Below are positions 8,467 through 17,936 of a DNA stretch of 64,000 nucleotides, piece after piece. Under the pieces are notes generated by a model. The model made no database searches and was not told the DNA's origin. It saw only the letters and a program-made list of their open reading frames with translations. Made by a program: the position numbers and the translations under genes. This stretch comes from Arthrobacter cheniae (lineage in GTDB: Bacteria; Actinomycetota; Actinomycetes; Actinomycetales; Micrococcaceae), in NCBI RefSeq assembly GCF_003602275.1, contig NZ_QZVT01000010.1, forward strand, positions 32,467-96,466. The letters run 5' to 3'. Every line of letters starts with the position of its first letter. Positions within the stretch are counted from its first letter, which is position 1.

Positions 8467-9615
8467 CTACTTGTCCTTTGTCTTGTCCTTCGCCTTGCCC
8501 TCCGTCTTGCTCTGTACGGGCGGCCAGACCACCGTGGCGGAGCGGGCGAAAAGCCTGTTCGACGCGATCCTCGCGCCGCGGCCCAAGGTCTCGAGCTTCG
8601 CGGCAGCGATCTGCGGGTGGATTCTTCCGCCCAACCCGCAGTCCGTGCCCGCGACGACGTTCTCACGGCCCACCAGGCGTGCGAAGCGCTCGATGCGCTG
8701 GGACACCAGTTCCGGATGCTCGACGACGTTGGTCGCGTGTTAGACGACACCGCAGCGGTGGTGGACCTCGTTCAGCGTCAGAAGGACCTGGGAATCACCA
8801 TCCCGGGTGACGGTGAGTACGGCAAGGCGATGTCGAACGCCGAGGATTACGGGGCGTGGTGGACCTACAGCTTCCAGCGCACGGCGGGTCTGGAACTGAC
8901 GGATTTCGACCCGATCCTCGCCGAACCCGTCCGCAGCGAACCCGGCGCTATCAGATTGACCTCGTTCGCCGACCGGCGTGACTGGACCCGCTTCGCCTCC
9001 GCCTACCAGGATCCCGAGAGCGGAATCCAGATCGGCAGGAACGCTACGGCCTTCCCCTCTGCGACGGGTCCGATCTCCTATACCGGGCAGGCCGCGCTGG
9101 ACAGCGACATCGCGAACCTCAAAGCGGGCCTGGAGACTGCGAACATTCCGACCGGGTTCATCACGGCCCTCTCGCCCGGGTCCGCAAGCAGGATCGGCAA
9201 CGATTACTACGCCAGCGAGGAGGAATTCATCTATGCGTGGGCCGATGTGTTGCGCGAGGAATACCGTGCCATCGTCGACGCAGGGCTGATCGTCCAGATC
9301 GACGACCCGTCCATCGCCGAGAACTGGGACCAGATCAATCCGGAACCCAGCATCGAGGACTACCAGCGATTCACGCAGATCCGGGTCGACGCCCTGAACT
9401 ACGCCCTCGAAGGGCTGCCCGAGGACCAAATCAGGTTCCAGGACATCAGCCTTCCCGCCGGGAAGGTACTGGTTCCCGAGAAGCCCGTCAAATTCGGGCC
9501 CGCGTTCCAGGGTGAAGCCGTCCTTGGAGAATGTCCTGGCCGCGTTCGCTGCAATGAGTTCCGGTGTGCGGGGCAAGGAACCCGCGTGGCTGGTGTGGAT
9601 GCGATCGAGTGTCAT
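8467..9615 (-). pseudogene. MetE-family (cobalamin-independent methionine synthase-like) gene scrambled by an internal inversion
   Basis: The gene starts on the minus strand at 9615 (MTLDRIHTSHAGSLPRTP) and runs to about 9478 (EFDGLL). The middle part lies on the plus strand at 8752-9477 (AAVVDLVQRQ, then ITIPGDGEYGKAMSN and ENWDQINPEP, ending GKVLVP). The C-terminal part resumes on the minus strand from 8751 (GVV, HATNVVEHPEL, RLVGRENVVAGTDCG) to 8467. Turning the 726-base segment round restores an in-frame reading at both joints. Two further lesions are seen: a TAA at 8742-8740 where the family has Ser, and loss of about 45 codons near plus-strand 9438, between GLPEDQIRF and QDISLPAGK. The family resembles short MetE-like or epoxyalkane:CoM-transferase-like enzymes. 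It is not functional as found. Confidence 0.85.
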
Positions 9616-10196
9616 GATGCTGTTCCCTTCCATCGGTCCTGCCATTAGCACCCTTTCGGACAGGGGGTCCGGGGGAAGCTGCAGCGTCATGAAGGCAGGT
9701 CTCTCAGCTGCTCTGGATGGTGTGGCTTCGGGCTCTAAATCCACCGGTGACGTAAGGCACGCCCCCTCCACGGCCAGAGGCCGAGCACCAATCGGAGGGG
9801 CTGCCCACCATCATGGACGACTCAACCCTTCAGCTCAGAAATCCTGCTTATAACATGCCCGGAATTCGTCTGCCGGCGTTGAAGCACAGCCACCGGCACC
9901 TATCCACCGCGACCAGGGAGGAGACTTTCCGGGGTATCACCGCCAACAATTGGCTCTCCGCTGTGCGCTGACAAGGCTCCTTCCGCGCCAGTTCACCACC
10001 ACCTACCTCCGTTACGAAGTGCGGCGCCAGGCTGCAAATCACCTCGGCCAGGGTGAGCTCCGCTATCAGCTCACCGTCCTGGGCCTCCCCTGATCAACTG
10101 GTCATCGGACAGCTTCAATAGATTGGGTGGTGTCACTCACCCCTGTGGCTCGCTCATAGGATTGGAGTGTGAGCCGAACTGTTGGGAAACATCTGC
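9616..10196. other. Intergenic, possible gene relic
   Basis: No intact gene. A plus-strand frame near 9968-10092 reads LRYEVRRQAANHLGQGELRYQL in part, which resembles the DNA-binding end of some actinobacterial hypothetical proteins, but it has no start and is interrupted upstream. I regard it as a decayed fragment at most. Confidence 0.4.
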
Positions 10197-10559
10197 ATGA
10201 CTGATAAGCGATTCCCACGAAAGCTCTTCAGTGTTGGCGAAGACCCCGACCCCCGATTCACGCTGGCCAACGAGCGAACGTTCCTCGCCTGGATTCGTAC
10301 AGCGCTGGCCCTGATTGCCGGAGGCGTGGCCCTTGAAGTCTTTGGACTCGGTCTCCACCCAGGATTCCGGTTAGCGGCGTCTTTCCTGCTGCTCACAGCC
10401 GGGGTTGCAGCCCCACTTCAGGCATGGTTCGGCTGGCGGGGTACCGAGCGGGCGCTGCGCCATGAACACTCTCTACCCAGCTCCATCACGGGGCTCATCA
10501 TCACCGGCCTGATCTGCGCTGCCGGGGTGTGCGTCATCATCGGGACCGTGCTGGCGTGA
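10197..10559 (+). CDS. DUF202 (YidH-like) membrane protein
   Basis: A 120-residue protein with the DUF202 signature at its N-terminus (DPRFTLANERTFLAWIRTALALIAGGVAL) and three membrane helices. Function of the family is not established. I start at the ATG at 10197 with GGGA ten bases upstream; a TTG at 10182 in the same frame would add five residues. It is the first of a tandem DUF202 pair, a common arrangement. The GTG of the second gene overlaps its stop (GTGA). Confidence 0.85.
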   Translation: MTDKRFPRKLFSVGEDPDPRFTLANERTFLAWIRTALALIAGGVALEVFGLGLHPGFRLAASFLLLTAGVAAPLQAWFGWRGTERALRHEHSLPSSITGLIITGLICAAGVCVIIGTVLA

Positions 10560-10912
10560 GCCCTAACTTGAACGCAGGTTCGGAGCTCATCGATGTTGGT
10601 TTGCCATCGGAGCGAACAGCACTGGCTTGGAGGCGCACCGCACTGTCGGTGGCACTGGGTTCGCTGGTGGCCTTCCGGTTGCTCCCAGAGCTCCTCGGCA
10701 ATCCGCTATGGGCCGGCGCAGGCTTGATGGGGGTTATCGGGGCGACACTGATGTGGGTTACGTCCGAACGGCGCTATCGTGCCTTTCACCGTGGTGAGGT
10801 TCCGATGCCGCATACGCCGTTCGGTGCTTGGCCGTTATTTATTCTTGCCGCTTGCGTCGCGCTGCTTGGCCTCGGCGCTCTCGCTCTCGCCATCAACCTT
10901 GCCTCTACGTAG
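10556..10912 (+). CDS. DUF202 membrane protein, second of the pair
   Basis: A 118-residue protein with the DUF202 motif (SERTALAWRRTALSVALGS) and three membrane helices. The GTG at 10556 overlaps the stop of the first DUF202 gene, so the two are translationally coupled. The in-frame extension upstream to 10529 lies inside the first gene and is unlikely. The two proteins probably form a heteromeric membrane unit. Confidence 0.83.
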   Translation: MSPNLNAGSELIDVGLPSERTALAWRRTALSVALGSLVAFRLLPELLGNPLWAGAGLMGVIGATLMWVTSERRYRAFHRGEVPMPHTPFGAWPLFILAACVALLGLGALALAINLAST

Positions 10913-11031
10913 GCGAAGACATCTAGTCAAGGATCAGGGATTGCCCGCGGATTAGCTGACTCCTTGACGTGCCTCAGGGATTGAATCCCGCAATGGTGCG
11001 AGTTTCGGGCCTCTGCTGGAGGCTGATCGAT

Positions 11032-11154
11032 ATGCCACGACTTTACCCACCGGCATTCCGCGCACGGGCAGTCGCTGGTCCGGTCGAAAAACCCGGCCGC
11101 CGCGTAGCCGCTGAGCTAGGCATCAGTGAGGGCGGCCTTCACAACTGGACCTGA
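11032..11154 (+). pseudogene. Transposase OrfA N-terminal fragment (IS3-type)
   Basis: About 40 codons that match the start of IS3-family OrfA proteins: MPRLYPPAFRARAVA, then RRVAAELGISEGGLHNW, the helix-turn-helix. The frame stops straight after HNWT and no further transposase sequence or terminal repeat follows. A remnant of an insertion. Confidence 0.65.
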
Positions 11155-11393
11155 TCGTCTGTGGCGAGAGACTGGTGGCTGACCGACATAAGTCCCCAAT
11201 GGAGAAACCCGCCAAAAGGGTCGCCACTCGGACAACCAAGGGTGAGCCTGAAAGCCCTTGTTCTGGTCATTCCGTGCTGAGCCCGCAAGAAGGACAACCT
11301 GTTCCGCCCCCATGGAAAAGATCGACAGGAGGGCGGTATCTAGTGAGGTAGGAAAGGAATCCCTCACCTGCGGCCGTAAGGGAAATGAAGAAA

Positions 11394-11437
11394 CGTCGGC
11401 GAACATCGGAAGGGAGGCCCTTGGATGTTCGCCGACG
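11394..11437. repeat. Perfect 14-base inverted repeat in a long intergenic region
   Basis: Arms CGTCGGCGAACATC at 11394-11407 and the exact complement at 11424-11437, with a 16-base spacer. No T run follows on either side. The region 11155-11974 around it has no supported gene; this hairpin is the only clear structure in it. Confidence 0.6.
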
Positions 11438-11974
11438 CTCGGACCCGGCGGACCGGGTCAATCCTCATCGCACATGAAGATAACACGACCCTACAGGCTA
11501 GACCTGTGAAATTCCTGGACAAGCACCCTGACAAAAAATCCGGGATCCTCTGTCGACACGCGGTCGGCGCCCGCATCATTACTCCAGCGGCATCTCGGTC
11601 AAGTACGCCACTGGAGCGTTCTGAAAGTCCCGGCCTCGGTTCCGGTGTTCCTGTCACGGTGCGCCTATCACGGTTGTGGCTTCATGATTAGCCATGGTCG
11701 ACACCCCATGCAGGCGCGCGGAAAGCGTACGCGCGGCGCTGAATCAACCTTTTTCACCGTCTACCCCTGATCATTCTCCTAACTAGGCTTTCTATTGTGC
11801 GCCGGGGGTGCTTATGGTGAGCCGGTAGGAGGAAGGCACAACGACGCACCGGAACATTCTGGTAGGTATTGGTTTTCTGGGGGAGCCATCCGCGCAACGT
11901 AGTGCTCCGAATCACAGTCAGTGCGCGTCCGGACCCGGACTCGTTCTCGCCGCACAGTGAAGGATATAAATTTC

Positions 11975-12751
11975 ATGAACAAGGCAATGCGTTTCCTGGC
12001 AGTACCGACCCTCGCCCTTGGCGCCCTGGCCATGGCATCGTCGCCGGCCCTAGCAGCAGATGAGTCCTACTCCTCAACCTTGGGCCAGTTCAATGGCACC
12101 ACTGGTTCCGGCAGCATCACCGTTGATGTCACCGGCGACAAGGCAAAGGTCAACCTGCAGGTCTCCGGCCTCGCTGAGACGTTCATGGATGCGCCGTACC
12201 CCCACGTCCAGCACATCCACGGCGGCGCGAAGGGCGAATGCCCGACCCCCGCTAATGACGCCAACGGCGACGGCATCGTCAGTACCACCGAAGGCTCTGG
12301 TTCCTACGGTGCAATCCAGACCACGCTGAGTACCTCCGGTGCAACCACCCCCGCTGAGGGCCTGAACCTCGCGCTCGGCGGCCAGGGCGGAAATTACACC
12401 ATCGACCGTGAAATCACCCTCGACGCCGCAACCAAGGCCGCCCTCGAAGACGGCACCGCCGTCGTCGTCGTCCACGGCCTGGACCCCGCCACCGCCACCG
12501 GCACCGAAGAAGCCTTCAACTCCCCCAGCGACCTAGATCCCAAGCTCCCTCTCGGCGCCACCTCGCCCGCACTGTGCGGACCCCTCGTGGCATCCCAGAT
12601 GGGTGCCATGCCTAACGGTGGCGCCGACACCGGTGTCGCCCAGGAAACCGGATCCAACACCGGCATGATCGCCCTCGGTGGCGGCCTGGTCCTGGCAGCA
12701 GCAGCCGGCGGAACCTACATGGTCCGCCGCCGCGTAGCAGACAACGCATAA
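11975..12751 (+). CDS. Exported CHRD-domain protein with a sortase-type C-terminal anchor
   Basis: A 258-residue protein. Residues 1-28 form a signal peptide ending ALA-AD. A CHRD domain follows (about 30-215), with the histidine-rich motif PHVQHIHGGAKGECP and ALEDGTAVVVVHGLDP. The C-terminus has a TG-containing stretch (VAQETGSNTG), a hydrophobic helix and the basic end YMVRRRV, which is the layout of sortase substrates but without LPxTG. I start at the ATG at 11975, preceded by GAAGGA. A class F sortase gene lies 103 bases downstream. CHRD domains are thought to bind ligands or metals; the function here is unknown. Confidence 0.85.
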   Translation: MNKAMRFLAVPTLALGALAMASSPALAADESYSSTLGQFNGTTGSGSITVDVTGDKAKVNLQVSGLAETFMDAPYPHVQHIHGGAKGECPTPANDANGDGIVSTTEGSGSYGAIQTTLSTSGATTPAEGLNLALGGQGGNYTIDREITLDAATKAALEDGTAVVVVHGLDPATATGTEEAFNSPSDLDPKLPLGATSPALCGPLVASQMGAMPNGGADTGVAQETGSNTGMIALGGGLVLAAAAGGTYMVRRRVADNA

Positions 12752-12854
12752 CCAACCAGCACCAACCCATCCGCACCGTAACGGATAACAGCACGAAACA
12801 GCAGTCCTGGCGGAATCAGCAGCATGAACTGATCGGACCACGGAAAGAAATTTG

Positions 12855-13583
12855 ATGATCAGCTCACCCAGCGACCGCCGCAAACACCACCTGGTGTCTG
12901 CGGCGGTCGCTCTGTTACTCCTCACCGGCTGCTCAACGTCGGCCGACACGAACACCGGCAATGACACTGGTACTGGTACTTCGGCTGCACCCTCGGCAAC
13001 ACAGTCATCAGCAGCCGACCCCTCAACCGCGGCAACACCGCCAGCAGCGAACACCGCCCCAACACCAGCCCCGGTGCCGGTGCAGGGAACAGCTTCCGCA
13101 CCGGAACAGCCGGCAGTCCTGCCAGCGTCAGCGCCTGTGTCCTTCTCCATTCCCTCGATTGGCGCCCAATCGGAGCTTCTGAGTACGGGGTTGCGGGACA
13201 ACCGATCCCTGGAAGTTCCCCCGGACGGGCCAGGCGCACCCGCGAGCTGGTACGACCAGTCACCCACCCCCGGAGAACGCGGACCCGCTGTCCTCCTCGG
13301 ACACGTCAACGCCACCGACGGCGGACCCGGCATCTTCGCCGACCTCCGTGACCTCACCACCGGCGACACCATCGAAGTGCTGCGCGACGACGGCAGTACC
13401 GCAACGTTCACCTTTGACCGCGGCGAGCAATACCCCAAAAACGAGTTCCCCACCCAAACCGTGTACGGCAACACCACAGGATCCGAACTACGCCTCATCA
13501 CCTGCGACGGATACGACCCCGACACCGGCGAATTCGACGACAACTACGTCATCTACGCCACACTCATCACCCAACCAGACTAG
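12855..13583 (+). CDS. Class F sortase-like lipoprotein
   Basis: A 242-residue protein with a lipoprotein-type signal (LLLLTGCSTS), a long Ser/Thr/Ala/Pro linker (about residues 35-95) and a sortase domain at about 97-240. Catalytic His is seen in LLGHVNATDG and Cys in LITCDGYDPDTG. Where many sortases have an arginine before the last strand, this one reads GEFDDNYVIYA, so the expected Arg is not obvious. Class F enzymes in actinobacteria often sit beside CHRD proteins, as here. Its substrate is probably the CHRD protein upstream (inference). Start at the ATG at 12855 behind GGAAAG. Confidence 0.83.
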   Translation: MISSPSDRRKHHLVSAAVALLLLTGCSTSADTNTGNDTGTGTSAAPSATQSSAADPSTAATPPAANTAPTPAPVPVQGTASAPEQPAVLPASAPVSFSIPSIGAQSELLSTGLRDNRSLEVPPDGPGAPASWYDQSPTPGERGPAVLLGHVNATDGGPGIFADLRDLTTGDTIEVLRDDGSTATFTFDRGEQYPKNEFPTQTVYGNTTGSELRLITCDGYDPDTGEFDDNYVIYATLITQPD

Positions 13584-13627
13584 CCACCTGGCAGTGGCCA
13601 ACCTGCTCGTCCAACAGGATCCGGGCC

Positions 13628-13792
13628 ATGCGCCTTTACACAGCATGGTCCATCTCGCTTACGATCCTGGCAGTGGCACCAAGCTTCTTCCTCGGACTAG
13701 CACTAGCCATCGCAGGAACCATCGACCCCATGTACCCTGCGATGATCTTGGTCGGCCCCGACGCCAGCGTCCGCCCCGACGCCCACAGCTAA
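13628..13792 (+). CDS. Small single-span membrane protein, 54 aa
   Basis: An ORF of 54 codons starting with ATG, 44 bases after the sortase stop. It encodes one hydrophobic helix (about residues 7-29) flanked by MRLYTAW and a short acidic C-terminus. No strong ribosome site is seen (CCGGGCC). It may be real and co-transcribed with the sortase, or part of the decayed stretch that follows. Confidence 0.4.
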   Translation: MRLYTAWSISLTILAVAPSFFLGLALAIAGTIDPMYPAMILVGPDASVRPDAHS

Positions 13793-13811
13793 TCTGGCTG
13801 ACACGGGAGCC

Positions 13812-13916
13812 ATGAACAGGGGAATTAACGAATTGACTCTCCTTGCTCTGGGTGGAAAATTCGTCTTGCTGGCCGCAGCGGATGGAACCTACACCGTGCG
13901 CCGCCAGAACTACACC
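13812..13916 (+). pseudogene. Relic of a second CHRD-type C-terminal anchor
   Basis: The reading LTLLALGGKFVLLAAADGTYT followed by VRRQ resembles the end of the CHRD protein (MIALGGGLVLAAAAGGTYM then VRRRV) at most positions. It therefore looks like the last 30 codons of a duplicated CHRD gene whose body is gone. It has no signal peptide or domain of its own. Confidence 0.6.
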
Positions 13917-13977
13917 AGCCAACATGCCCGACAGCCCAGCCACTGTTCGCAAACTGATCATCCTGGGAAGACTCACC

Positions 13978-14094
13978 ATGAAGGTACGTTACGGAGTATC
14001 TGCTCTGATGCTCGCCGCGGTCCTTACCAGCACCACTGCGTACGAGTCTGCTGCTGAACTCAGCACGTCAAAGGCGACCAGCGCGGCAAGCTAA
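13978..14094 (+). pseudogene. Signal-peptide-like short ORF, likely gene relic
   Basis: 38 codons beginning MKVRYGVSALMLAAVLTSTTA, a plausible export signal, then a Ser/Ala-rich stretch and a stop. The sequence after it stays Ala/Pro-rich in broken frames. Probably the start of a degraded exported protein belonging to the CHRD/sortase cluster. The region 14097-14906 that follows contains no gene I can support. Confidence 0.35.
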
Positions 14095-14906
14095 GCCGCG
14101 GCATCGGAATCAGCGGAAGCCCCACCGCTGCCCCCGCTCCGGGGTCGGCTATAACGGAAGCAGCAACGGCGGAGGAGGCGATGATCACCGTCACGGACTT
14201 CGCTACTCGTACTGCTCACTTTGATCATGACTCTATTTAGTGTGACCGCCGCCTTGGCCGAGGCCAAGACCAGGCTGCGGTTACGGCGATACGAACCACG
14301 CACATTAAGCTGCTCCGGGCCGCGATCCGTTGAACCTTCGTCCCGACAGCGGTTCCGGCGACCAAAACCACTCACACACAGCCCCTCCCGGTAAGGCACT
14401 GGAAGGCGGTGGCGACCAAAGCGGACCCACGCGCGGCTGTCCAGCAGACACACGCAGCTGACACACCCAGCTGACAGGGCTGATGGTGGCCTTACCAGCG
14501 GCGAATCGTCAGTTCAGTTACACCTTCATGATTGGTCCGCCGGTGTGCCGCGTGGTTATCATCCACGTTGTCCACTACCAGTGCCATGGTTTCCCTGGTC
14601 CGGATATTGAAGGTCCCATAGTCGCCGATGACCTGGCTGAAGGGCCACCTATGGCTGGAGAACTTTGGGTGAGTAGGCCATCGAACCGTCAATGGTGAGG
14701 ACTTTCCCGCGCTTCTGGCCGAGACTGCTGAGTTCATTGCGGCTTGCGGTGGGGTGTTTCGGCCGAATGGATGATAACGCGGGTTATAGGAATCCCTTTT
14801 GATGTTGGATCTAACGGAAAAACGGCAGATGGCAGCGAGTATCGCTGCGGAATGTGATCGTTTCCCGTCTTGCCGGAACAGGGCTGGTCAGTCGTAACAG
14901 GGTTGA

Positions 14907-15707
14907 TTAGAAGGTAGTGCGGGAGGTCCTTCGAAGCCCCGCAGGGTCTTCGATGATGATGCGTCCCCTGCCCTGCCGGATCAGATTGCGGGTTGCGAAA
15001 TCGGACATGGTCTTACTGGTTGCTTCGCGTGTTGCCCCCAGTAGTCCCGCGAGTTGCTCGTGGGTCAGTTTCACTGACTGGGATTGTGTAAACCTGCTGC
15101 GCGGGGCTGCCTCGGTGAGTTTAAGCAATGTCGCGGCCGTGCGTGCGGAGAGGGGACGCAAGGCCATGTCCGCCAGGCGTTCCTCGAGCCTGGCGACCTG
15201 CTCGCCCAGAAGACGCGAGATTTTGACCGCCATCCTGGGGTTGGAAAGGAAGTGTTCCTCGACGTCTGCGGCGCTGAGCTGGCACACGGTCGAGTCTTCG
15301 ATGGCTTCGGCATAATTGTCATACATCTGCTGCCCCACCAGGAGCATCTCGCCGAACACGGCTCCCGGTTCCAGGATCGCGATGGTAAGGGCCTTGCCGT
15401 CTTCGGCTACCCGGAAAATGCGGATCCTGCCCGCTTTGAGGATAAACAGTGCGCTGACGGGTTGGGCCTGGCTGAAGACAAGTGCCCCGCTATGGAACAG
15501 CCGCGGCGGCGACGTCCGGTCAAGCGCGGCTATATCTTCGGTGGTCAGGTCAGCGAAAAGCTCCACAGCGTTCAGGCAACTGAAGGGCTCCCCTGTTTCA
15601 GCCAATATTTCGACCTCTTGTTCGTGCGGTGCCCACACTCTTGAAGGCCTCGTTGCCGCGGACAGGATCGTGGTAGAGCATGCGGCGTTCAACCCGGCAG
15701 CTGTCAT
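14907..15707 (-). CDS. Crp/Fnr-family transcription regulator
   Basis: A 266-residue protein. The cyclic-nucleotide-binding-type beta-barrel spans about residues 45-165 (ALVFSQAQPVSALFILKAGRIRIF, then EPGAVFGEMLLVG). A winged helix follows at about 185-250 (LTHEQLAGLLGATREATSKTM). No cluster of cysteines for an Fe-S cofactor is evident. The N-terminal 40 residues are extra and the true start may lie downstream. Its start overlaps the stop of the upstream membrane-protein gene (ATGA), so the two form an operon. The target genes are unknown. Confidence 0.9.
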   Translation of the reverse strand: MTAAGLNAACSTTILSAATRPSRVWAPHEQEVEILAETGEPFSCLNAVELFADLTTEDIAALDRTSPPRLFHSGALVFSQAQPVSALFILKAGRIRIFRVAEDGKALTIAILEPGAVFGEMLLVGQQMYDNYAEAIEDSTVCQLSAADVEEHFLSNPRMAVKISRLLGEQVARLEERLADMALRPLSARTAATLLKLTEAAPRSRFTQSQSVKLTHEQLAGLLGATREATSKTMSDFATRNLIRQGRGRIIIEDPAGLRRTSRTTF

Positions 15708-16174
15708 CGACGGCGACGGATGATCATCGCTGCGACCAGTCCCAGAATAAGCCCATAGATCACATGACCCATCAACGAGGTGACGGAGGCCCCGTCAAGG
15801 GTGAACAGCGGCATCCCCATCATCGCTGGCATAATCAGCAGCGGCCCCAACACCCACCACAACGCGCCATAAAGGGCGCCCACAAAAGCACTTTTCATCA
15901 GGCTTCCCTGCAGCAGGGCAGCCCCGGGGATCGTTAGGGCGAGTCCAATCAGGATCGAGATGACCAGGTGGACGGCGAATCCGACGCCGGCTGATGTGAA
16001 ACCGACCAAGGAAGCGATCATGGGCAGCATGCCCATCATCGCCATCAGGATCCCGAAGACGGCCCCACCGGCCAGTCCCCCGACAAGTCCGGCCATCGCC
16101 CGCACGGACATCGATGGAGCTCTACTATCCCGGGAAACGGTCGTCGCCGATGCTGGCTTGTGTTGTGCAGTCAT
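15704..16174 (-). CDS. Four-helix membrane protein, operon partner of the Crp/Fnr gene
   Basis: A 156-residue protein with four membrane helices rich in Gly, Ala and Met (GLAGGAVFGILMAMMGMLP; LLIMPAMMGMPLF) and a basic end (IIRRRR). No family is recognised. I start at the ATG at 16174 because AGGAAGG stands seven bases upstream; the frame is open to 16204. It overlaps the Crp/Fnr gene by four bases. The methionine-rich membrane segments might bind soft metals, but that is speculation. Confidence 0.7.
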   Translation of the reverse strand: MTAQHKPASATTVSRDSRAPSMSVRAMAGLVGGLAGGAVFGILMAMMGMLPMIASLVGFTSAGVGFAVHLVISILIGLALTIPGAALLQGSLMKSAFVGALYGALWWVLGPLLIMPAMMGMPLFTLDGASVTSLMGHVIYGLILGLVAAMIIRRRR

Positions 16175-16294
16175 GGGATTGCCTTCCTCGTCGCTGTACT
16201 CCACCGCTGATATCGATGACGGTAGGTCTGACTGGGGGATAGTTCTGCAATCTAGGACACACTTCGGCTGGCTGTGCCCCTTTAAAGTGGGTTC

Positions 16295-16789
16295 ATGTCC
16301 ACATCATTTGTCCTGACCCTCCTTGGAGTCGCCGCTGCCTTGCTAGTCCTTCGACTGGTGGTGCCCGGCTTGCCCGCCGCACGGGTCGTACGACGGTTGT
16401 CCCCCCTGGATCTTGGCTTGACGGTCGTGGGTGTGCTGGGGCTGATCCTGCACTGCGCTTCGATGTTCTTCCGCCCAGTGGTCGCCGCGATACCCGGCAG
16501 TGGCAGTGTGATCAGTCAGATCAATTCGATGGGAACGGCGAGCATGATCTGGTACACAGTCCCCGCCCTGCTGGTTTTGGTGGGATTGCGCCGCCAGCAA
16601 TGGATCGCGCTTATCCTTTTGGCAGGATCACTGCTGGCGGTCGGCGTCACCATGTACAACGGCACTGTACTGTCTACTCATCTGGACACCATTTTCGCCG
16701 CCGGCGTGATGATCGCCGCCACGGTCTTCCTCCTCAGCGCACCGCCCTGGCAACGCGAACCGACCCCAGCCACCGCCGTTGCCCGGTAG
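16295..16789 (+). CDS. Membrane protein of unknown function
   Basis: A 164-residue protein with four to five membrane helices, first at residues 4-24, and an LSPLDLGLTVVGVLGLIL segment. The ATG at 16295 is divergent from the Crp/Fnr operon with about 120 bases between them, so they may share a control region. I see no motif that suggests a reaction. The stretch after it, 16790-17298, holds no gene I can support. Confidence 0.65.
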   Translation: MSTSFVLTLLGVAAALLVLRLVVPGLPAARVVRRLSPLDLGLTVVGVLGLILHCASMFFRPVVAAIPGSGSVISQINSMGTASMIWYTVPALLVLVGLRRQQWIALILLAGSLLAVGVTMYNGTVLSTHLDTIFAAGVMIAATVFLLSAPPWQREPTPATAVAR

Positions 16790-17298
16790 CTAGCTGCACA
16801 GTTCCTCTATTGGGCTCGTCTAATGGACAACCGCCCATCCACACTGCCGCTGGCCGGTGGAAACCTATCACTTGCCCCAAATTGCACCGAGGTCTCCGAC
16901 TATGTCGACGGTCAATGTCTCCGGTGTCCTATGAACTCCGACGGCCGTCCCCGCCACCGGCTTCCTGTCGCACCGCCAGAAAGCCGGGCCCCATCCACCA
17001 GCCGGGTTGCACAGGTACGCGACCGAGCACGGAGCGGTGGATACCGTTAGGCCAGCGCCCGGGCCAAGGCCACGCGCGGGTACCGCGACCATGCCCATCG
17101 GATCGCCTAATTCACGTCATCTCCGGGCTAGCCGCTAAGAATGTAGGCCACAGGTGCTCCTATCGGGTTTGTCAGACCGTTTAGCTGTTTTTCTTGAAGT
17201 CCCTCTGGATTGGGGGATATCGAGAGCCCGGCAACCTGTTCATCGGCGACTGCCACAGTAGCCCCAAGCATTACTCGACGCAGGTCACCGCGAACGAA

Positions 17299-17802
17299 TC
17301 AGCGGACGTGGAAGCCCGCCTGGGTCACGGGGACCATTTCGACCCTGCCACCCCCACAGCTAGCTGCTCCGGGACCGATCTGGGGGAGCGAGAAATTCTG
17401 CACACCTTCTGTGTCGAGGGTGAAAGCTACCATCTTGCCGTCGAGGACAACGCCGGCGGCTGTCTCACCCTTGGTGATGGTTGCACTGACTTCTGTCTGG
17501 CCGTCATTGAACTCCAGGCATGTGACCCGGGCTGTGAATTGGGATAGCCCCGACGGGCTGTGATGTGTGAAGGACAGGCGTCCGGCGGCCACACCGTCGC
17601 TGCCGAGTTTGCCTTCAACCGACAGCCTACGCTGGTCATCCGGCAGAGAACTCACGGCTGCCCCATTAATGCGATGGACCTCATGGGCACTGGCGCTGGA
17701 ACTGGTGCGGGGGGCGCCTTCCGCGTCTGCAAAAGCCGGACTCGGAGCGAGCAACGCCAAGACGGCGATGCTCATTGGGGCGAGTAAGGTTCGTAGCCGC
17801 AC
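17299..17802 (-). CDS. Exported protein of unknown function
   Basis: A 167-residue protein with a signal peptide (VRLRTLLAPMSIAVLALLAPSPAFA-D) and a mature part of about 140 residues that looks beta-rich (RLSFTHHSPSGLSQFTARVTCLEF). Two cysteines about 60 residues apart (VTCLEF; ASCGGG) could form a disulfide. The GTG at 17802 is chosen because AGGAG lies at normal distance and it begins the signal peptide; the open frame runs further up to 17883. The region 17803-18639 upstream has no gene but carries transposon-end repeats. Confidence 0.7.
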   Translation of the reverse strand: MRLRTLLAPMSIAVLALLAPSPAFADAEGAPRTSSSASAHEVHRINGAAVSSLPDDQRRLSVEGKLGSDGVAAGRLSFTHHSPSGLSQFTARVTCLEFNDGQTEVSATITKGETAAGVVLDGKMVAFTLDTEGVQNFSLPQIGPGAASCGGGRVEMVPVTQAGFHVR

Positions 17803-17936
17803 GATAGTCTCCTGAATGAAGTGGATGACGCATGAGCCGCCCACCCTACACACGCATCGGGTCGAGGTTCTGTAATCCAGCACACTGACGCCGATCTACC
17901 CTTACCCCTTCCTCTATCGGCTGATCGCTACCCGGG

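Noticed and set aside
8740..9771. Minus-strand frame of 343 codons read as a single protein
   Set aside because: Only its first 50 residues or so belong to the MetE-family gene; the rest is the antisense of the inverted middle segment.
12533..13543. Minus-strand frame of 336 codons opposite the sortase
   Set aside because: Shadow of the CHRD and sortase genes; Ser/Val/Gly-rich and without start signals.
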